From: Armatimonadota bacterium
GTDB lineage: Bacteria > Sysuimicrobiota > Sysuimicrobiia > Sysuimicrobiales > JACQTN01
Assembly: GCA_016210785.1 (NCBI GenBank)
Contig: JACQTN010000195.1
Coordinates: forward strand, 1-9,012
Reading direction: 5' to 3'
DNA length: 9,012 bases
Under the pieces are notes generated by a model. It saw only the letters and a program-made list of their open reading frames with translations, was not told where the DNA came from and did no database searches. Made by a program: the position numbers and the translations under genes. Numbering within the stretch: position 1 is the first letter of the stretch; the number at the start of each line of letters is the position of its first letter. Below, one piece after another: positions 5,704 to 9,012 of the stretch.

Positions 5704-6874
5704 TCTCCTCATCGCCTCGCTCATGGGCCTGCTGGTCCTGCTGGCAAGTATCGCTTCGGTTGAGCTCGGCATCTCGGTGGCGCTCATCGAGATCACGCTC
5801 GGCGTGCTGGCCGGTAACATCCTGGGCCTGCATACCACGCCTTGGATCGACTTCCTTGCCGCCTTCGGCAGCATCGTCCTGACGTTTCTGGCCGGGGCGG
5901 AGGTGGATCGCGACCTGCTGCGGGAGAAGCTGAAAGAGAGCCTGTTGATCGGCGGGCTGTCCTTTGTGATTCCGTTTGTGCTCGTCTGGTTCGTTGCCTA
6001 CCGCTTCCTGGGTTGGGAGTGGCGGGCGGCGCAGATCGCCGGCGTCGCGCTATCCACGACCTCGCTGGCCGTCGTCTACGCGGTTCTCGTCGAGACCGGG
6101 TTGACCGACACCGCGCTCGGCAAGCTCATCATGGCCAGCACCTTCGTGACCGATTTCGGGACGGCCGCGGCGCTCAGCGCGCTCTTCATCCAGCCGACCG
6201 TGTGGATCATCCCCTTCATCGCCGTGTCTATGGGCGTCATCGTCATCATGGTGCGGCTGCAGCCGTGGTTCTTCAACCGGTACGGCAGCCGTGTCATCGA
6301 GCCGGAGATCAAGGGTGCCTTCGCCGCGCTGCTGGTGCTGATGTTCTTCGCCGAGCGGGCCGCGGCCCACGCCGTCCTGCCCGTCTTCGTCCTGGGCCTG
6401 GCCGTGTCCCACATCTTCGCCGTGCACCGCACGACGCAGCAGCGGTTCCGCGTGGTGGCCTTCGCCCTTCTCACGCCCTTCTTCTTCATCAAAGCGGGGC
6501 TCAATGTGTCCCTGGGCGCCGTGGCGGCGAACCTGGGTCTGCTCGCCATCCTCTTCGCCCTGAAGATGGCGGCCAAGGTGGCCGGCGTTTACCCGCTGGC
6601 CCGGCGCTTCGTGCCGCAGGAGGCGATGTATACCACGTTGCTGATGAGTACGGGCCTGACGTTCGGCACGATCTCGTCTCTCTTCGGCCTGCAGGCCGGG
6701 ATCATCACCCGGCCACAGTTCTCCGTGCTCGTGACCACCGTGGTGCTCACCGCGGTGATCCCCACCATCATCGCCCAGCGGTGGTTGGAGCCACGGTACC
6801 TGCTCAACGGCCGGGAGGCAGCCCTATCGCCTCGCCGCGCCACGAGTTCCGCACCCGCGGCCGGCGCCGACTGA
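5696..6874 (+). CDS. CPA2-type cation/proton antiporter
   Basis: A 392-residue integral membrane protein with about 11-13 hydrophobic segments and no cytoplasmic regulatory domain. It has the monovalent cation:proton antiporter-2 (Kef/NapA-type) pattern: TFLAGAEVD at 63-71, the crossover-helix segment STTSLAVVYAVL followed by STFVTDFG with Asp153, PFFFIKAGLN at 261-270 with Lys266 inside the membrane, and TGLTFGTISSLFG near 319-331. The usual ND, DD or QD pair is Thr152-Asp153 here. Members exchange Na+ or K+ for protons, and some export anions together with protons. The start at 5696 overlaps the preceding stop (ATGCCTGA), with GGGAGGG 10 nt upstream. Its place under a fluoride riboswitch makes it the main candidate effector of the operon, acting on fluoride itself or on the pH and cation stress that follows HF entry. 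Confidence 0.9.
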   Translation: MPDLLIASLMGLLVLLASIASVELGISVALIEITLGVLAGNILGLHTTPWIDFLAAFGSIVLTFLAGAEVDRDLLREKLKESLLIGGLSFVIPFVLVWFVAYRFLGWEWRAAQIAGVALSTTSLAVVYAVLVETGLTDTALGKLIMASTFVTDFGTAAALSALFIQPTVWIIPFIAVSMGVIVIMVRLQPWFFNRYGSRVIEPEIKGAFAALLVLMFFAERAAAHAVLPVFVLGLAVSHIFAVHRTTQQRFRVVAFALLTPFFFIKAGLNVSLGAVAANLGLLAILFALKMAAKVAGVYPLARRFVPQEAMYTTLLMSTGLTFGTISSLFGLQAGIITRPQFSVLVTTVVLTAVIPTIIAQRWLEPRYLLNGREAALSPRRATSSAPAAGAD

Positions 6875-6901
6875 TCGACGAGATTCTGAGAGGGGATGGC
6901 G

Positions 6902-7333
6902 ATGTTCAAGAGGATCATGGTGGCCCTGGACGGGTCCGAGCCGTCGATGGCAGCCTTGCGTGTGGCCATGGACCTGGCGGTAACGCTTGGCGCCGAACTA
7001 CATGCCGTGTCCGTGGCGCAGGTCCCGGACTACCCGGCCACGGTGGGAGAGGTGCAGGAGGCGCACGAAGAAGCGGCCCAGCGCTTCAAGTCGGTCCACG
7101 ACGAGGTCCACCGCATCGCCGCGCCGGCCGGGGTGGAAGTGGTCTCGCACATCCTCGTGGGTCACCCTGCCGAGACGCTGGTAACCTATGCGCGCCGGGA
7201 GAAGATCGATCTGATCGCGCTCGGGCAGCGGGGGCTGTCCAACGTCCAGAGGTTCTTCCTGGGTAGCGTCTCCGATCGGGTGGCCCATCACGCGCCTTGC
7301 ACGGTCATGATCGTCAAAGAGTCTTCCGCCTGA
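6902..7333 (+). CDS. Universal stress protein (UspA family)
   Basis: A 143-residue single-domain Usp. The start FKRIMVALDGSEPSMAAL matches the family's first strand and loop. The ATP-binding motif G-x2-G-x9-G-S is exact (G108, G111, G121, S122), followed by APCTVMIVK, so it belongs to the nucleotide-binding group. Such proteins are dimeric cytoplasmic stress factors and often accompany and modulate ion transporters. The ATG at 6902 was preferred because GAGAGGGG (6888-6895) lies 6 nt before it; the ATG at 6896 abuts that site and would add only two residues. It follows the antiporter by 27 bp and precedes the MFS gene by 21 bp, as part of the same operon. Confidence 0.93.
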   Translation: MFKRIMVALDGSEPSMAALRVAMDLAVTLGAELHAVSVAQVPDYPATVGEVQEAHEEAAQRFKSVHDEVHRIAAPAGVEVVSHILVGHPAETLVTYARREKIDLIALGQRGLSNVQRFFLGSVSDRVAHHAPCTVMIVKESSA

Positions 7334-7354
7334 CACAGCGGGAGGGGTACGGTG

Positions 7355-8545
7355 ATGGCTGTGGTCCAGGCCGCGGTCTTTAGATCGCCCGCCGCGAGGT
7401 TCATCCTCCTGCTCGGCATCGTCAGCCTCGGGGCCGACATGACCTACGAGGGCGCCCGCAGCATCGCCGGCCCCTTCCTGGCGGTGCTGGGAGCGAGCGC
7501 CACGGCCGTGGGCGTTATCGCCGGGTTGGGAGAGCTCATCGGGTACGGCCTGCGCCTTGCCTCGGGCCACCTGGCCGACCGGACGGGCAGATATTGGACC
7601 ATCACGGTGCTGGGGTACGCGCTCAACCTGGCCGCCGTTCCGCTGCTGGCCCTGGCGGGACGCTGGGAGGTGGCCGCTGGTCTCATCATCGCCGAGCGGG
7701 TCGGCAAGGCGATCCGCACGCCGGCCCGGGACGCCATGCTGTCCCATGCCGCCCACGCTGTCGGTCGGGGCTGGGCCTTCGGCGTGCACGAGGCGCTGGA
7801 TCAAATCGGCGCCGTGCTCGGTCCGCTGCTGGTGGCGGCGGTGCTGGCGACCACGCGGAGTTACCCGCGCAGCTTCGCGGTCCTCCTCGTCCCGGCCGTG
7901 CTGGCCCTCGGCACGCTCGGCGCTGCCCGCCGGTTCTATCCCCATCCCCGGGCACTCGAACCCACCGTGCCCACCGTCGACTTCCAGGGCATCCAGCACG
8001 GGTTCTGGCTCTACCTGGCGGCGGTGGCGTGCATCGCCGCGGGGTTCGCGGATTTTCCGCTCATGGCCTTTCACCTGGCCAGGGCTGCGGTGGCTCCCCA
8101 GGGCTGGATTCCCCTTTTCTACGCCCTCGCGATGGGCGTCGATGCGGTCGCCGCGCTGGTCTTTGGACGCCTGTTTGACCGCAGGGGCCTCGTCGTCCTG
8201 GTCGTCGCCACGCTGCTCTCGTCGCTTGCGGCGCCGCTGGTTTTTCTGGGCGGGTTTGCGCTGGCGCTGGCGGGGGTCACTCTCTGGGGCGTGGGCATGG
8301 GCGCCCAGGAGTCCATTATGCGGGCAGCCATCGCCAGCATCGTTCCGCCTCACCGGCGGGGGTCCGCCTACGGCCTGTTCAATGCCGGATATGGGGTGGC
8401 GTGGTTTGCCGGCAGCGCGCTGATGGGAGTCCTGTACGACCGATCCGTCTGGGCCCTCGTCGCGTTCTCCGTGACCGCGCAGATGGTGGCCCTCCCTCTG
8501 TTGCTTTTGGTCGGCCGGCACTGGGGAGCCCGGAAGGGTCGATAG
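7355..8545 (+). CDS. Major facilitator superfamily transporter
   Basis: A 396-residue membrane protein with about 12 hydrophobic segments. The MFS motif A is present in both halves: GHLADRTGR at 71-79 and GRLFDRRG at 271-278. ERVGKAIRTPARDAML at 114-129 is a conserved block found in one set of uncharacterised bacterial MFS permeases. GADMTYEGAR at 26-35, in the first helix, is also characteristic of that set. The substrate is unknown. As the last gene of the riboswitch operon it could export fluoride or a metabolite made toxic by it; this is inference from context. The ATG at 7355 follows GGGAGGGG (7340-7347) by 7 nt; the overlapping GTG at 7352 is too close to that site. No clear intrinsic terminator follows the stop. 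Confidence 0.92.
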   Translation: MAVVQAAVFRSPAARFILLLGIVSLGADMTYEGARSIAGPFLAVLGASATAVGVIAGLGELIGYGLRLASGHLADRTGRYWTITVLGYALNLAAVPLLALAGRWEVAAGLIIAERVGKAIRTPARDAMLSHAAHAVGRGWAFGVHEALDQIGAVLGPLLVAAVLATTRSYPRSFAVLLVPAVLALGTLGAARRFYPHPRALEPTVPTVDFQGIQHGFWLYLAAVACIAAGFADFPLMAFHLARAAVAPQGWIPLFYALAMGVDAVAALVFGRLFDRRGLVVLVVATLLSSLAAPLVFLGGFALALAGVTLWGVGMGAQESIMRAAIASIVPPHRRGSAYGLFNAGYGVAWFAGSALMGVLYDRSVWALVAFSVTAQMVALPLLLLVGRHWGARKGR

Positions 8546-8614
8546 TGGCACTCCGTGACTGCCCCCCTGCAACGGATCGACCATGGAGACGCACGCCGCC
8601 GAAGCGGACGGGAG

Positions 8615-8630
8615 GGTAGTGTACACTACC
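8615..8630. promoter_or_regulatory. 16-bp perfect palindrome upstream of the antitoxin promoter
   Basis: GGTAGTGTACACTACC is a perfect palindrome centred between 8622 and 8623, about 17 bp upstream of the -35 box. Its GTAC core recurs in all four half-sites further downstream. It is a plausible extra operator for the antitoxin or for its complex with a toxin. Confidence 0.55.
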
Positions 8631-8646
8631 GCAGATTCAACGGGTC

Positions 8647-8675
8647 TTGACGTGTACGGCCATATTCCGTACAAT
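8647..8675 (+). promoter_or_regulatory. Promoter of the antitoxin gene
   Basis: TTGACG (8647-8652) and TACAAT (8670-8675), each five of six to consensus, are 17 bp apart. This predicts a start near 8682 and a leader of about 32 nt. The inverted repeats listed separately cover the spacer, the -10 box and the start site, so bound protein would block RNA polymerase. Confidence 0.8.
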
Positions 8676-8698
8676 TGTTGTACGGCCAATGCCCGTAC
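8654..8698. promoter_or_regulatory. Operator array of four 13-bp-phased half-sites
   Basis: GTACGG at 8654 and 8680 and its reverse complement CCGTAC at 8667 and 8693 alternate, with starts exactly 13 bp apart. This gives two GTACGG-N7-CCGTAC inverted repeats in tandem, plus a third, nested one between them. Ribbon-helix-helix antitoxins typically bind such cooperative arrays at their own promoters, so autorepression is likely. Confidence 0.7.
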
Positions 8699-8713
8699 GA
8701 CGGTGAGGAACCT

Positions 8714-9007
8714 ATGACGAGCTCTGCAGCCAAGAAGCGTCGCGACGCGAAAGTCGAGCGACTGGAGCTTCGTGCCAGCCCGAGCCAGACCTCGGTGATC
8801 AGGCAGGCAGCAGCTGCCACGGCAAAGACGGTGACGGCGTTTGTGCTCGATGCTGCCACGGTCGAGGCCCAGCGGACGATCGCCGACCGACGTCTCTTTC
8901 GCCTCGATCCCGACCGCTGGGAACGGTTCGTGAATGCGTTGGACCGGCCGGTGAAGGAGAAGCTCCGGCTGAGGAAACTGATGAAGCGGCCGGGCATCCT
9001 GGACTGA
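8714..9007 (+). CDS. DUF1778/TacA-like ribbon-helix-helix antitoxin
   Basis: A 97-residue protein matching the DUF1778 (TacA) antitoxin pattern: a basic N-terminus, the strand ERLELRASPSQ at 15-25, two helices ending in TAFVLDAATVEAQ at 41-53, then the toxin-neutralising tail with FRLDPDRWERFVNALD at 62-77 and a final RKLMKRPGILD. In this family the N-terminus binds DNA as a ribbon-helix-helix dimer and the tail wraps a GNAT toxin that acetylates aminoacyl-tRNA. The ATG at 8714 follows GGTGAGGA by 4 nt and fits the family; an in-frame TTG at 8675 would lie at the promoter's -10 box. No toxin is visible because only five bases remain. A GTG at 9009-9011 could be its start, but that cannot be tested here. 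Confidence 0.88.
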   Translation: MTSSAAKKRRDAKVERLELRASPSQTSVIRQAAAATAKTVTAFVLDAATVEAQRTIADRRLFRLDPDRWERFVNALDRPVKEKLRLRKLMKRPGILD

Positions 9008-9012
9008 AGTGA

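Noticed and set aside
5842..7266. Plus-strand open frame of 474 codons in another frame
   Set aside because: It overlaps the antiporter and Usp genes, whose membrane segments and ATP motif are unambiguous. The translation is Arg/Gly/Pro-rich noise.
8546..8614. Possible intrinsic terminator after the MFS gene
   Set aside because: No stable GC stem followed by a T-run could be found in this stretch.
6998..8689. Minus-strand open frame of 563 codons
   Set aside because: It lies opposite the Usp and MFS genes, both of which carry clear family motifs. The translation is rich in Arg, Gly, Gln and His with no domain.

Overview
High-GC bacterial DNA with dense, tightly packed genes and sigma-70-type promoters. 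Nothing here fixes the lineage. A soil, subsurface or thermophile-type bacterium of a little-cultured high-GC group would fit, but that is a guess. No tRNA, rRNA, CRISPR array or insertion sequence was seen.

Left part (1-3662): a minus-strand gene cut by the window edge encodes an N-terminal GNAT acetyltransferase fused to a CoA-binding domain of the ADP-forming acyl-CoA synthetase/Pat type. Upstream of it lies a decayed dipeptide-type ABC permease (DppB-like) pseudogene in at least three reading frames. Then come a plus-strand MmgE/PrpD-family gene and a minus-strand calcineurin-like phosphoesterase.

Central part (3782-8545): this is the most interesting region. A good promoter is followed at once by an RNA that matches the fluoride (crcB) riboswitch: AUG loop, UGAUG, a 6-bp pseudoknot and a terminal UAC. 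Its 3' strand is also the left arm of a perfect 14-bp hairpin, a classic on/off expression platform. Downstream is a closely packed six-gene operon with 8-nt overlaps or gaps of about 20-27 bp. It encodes two small coiled-coil proteins with similar, possibly ribbon-helix-helix-like N-termini, a Cys/His-rich DUF6062-like protein with a duplicated CxxC...CxxH module, a CPA2-type cation/proton antiporter, a universal stress protein and an MFS transporter. Neither of the standard fluoride exporters (CrcB/Fluc or CLC-F) is encoded in this operon. It is therefore a candidate alternative fluoride-response system, with the antiporter and MFS protein as possible effectors and three uncharacterised proteins at its head.

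Right end (8546-9012): a DUF1778/TacA-like antitoxin gene has a near-consensus promoter embedded in an array of four half-sites phased at 13 bp, preceded by a 16-bp perfect palindrome. The expected partner (a GNAT toxin in the TacAT family) would lie just past the window.
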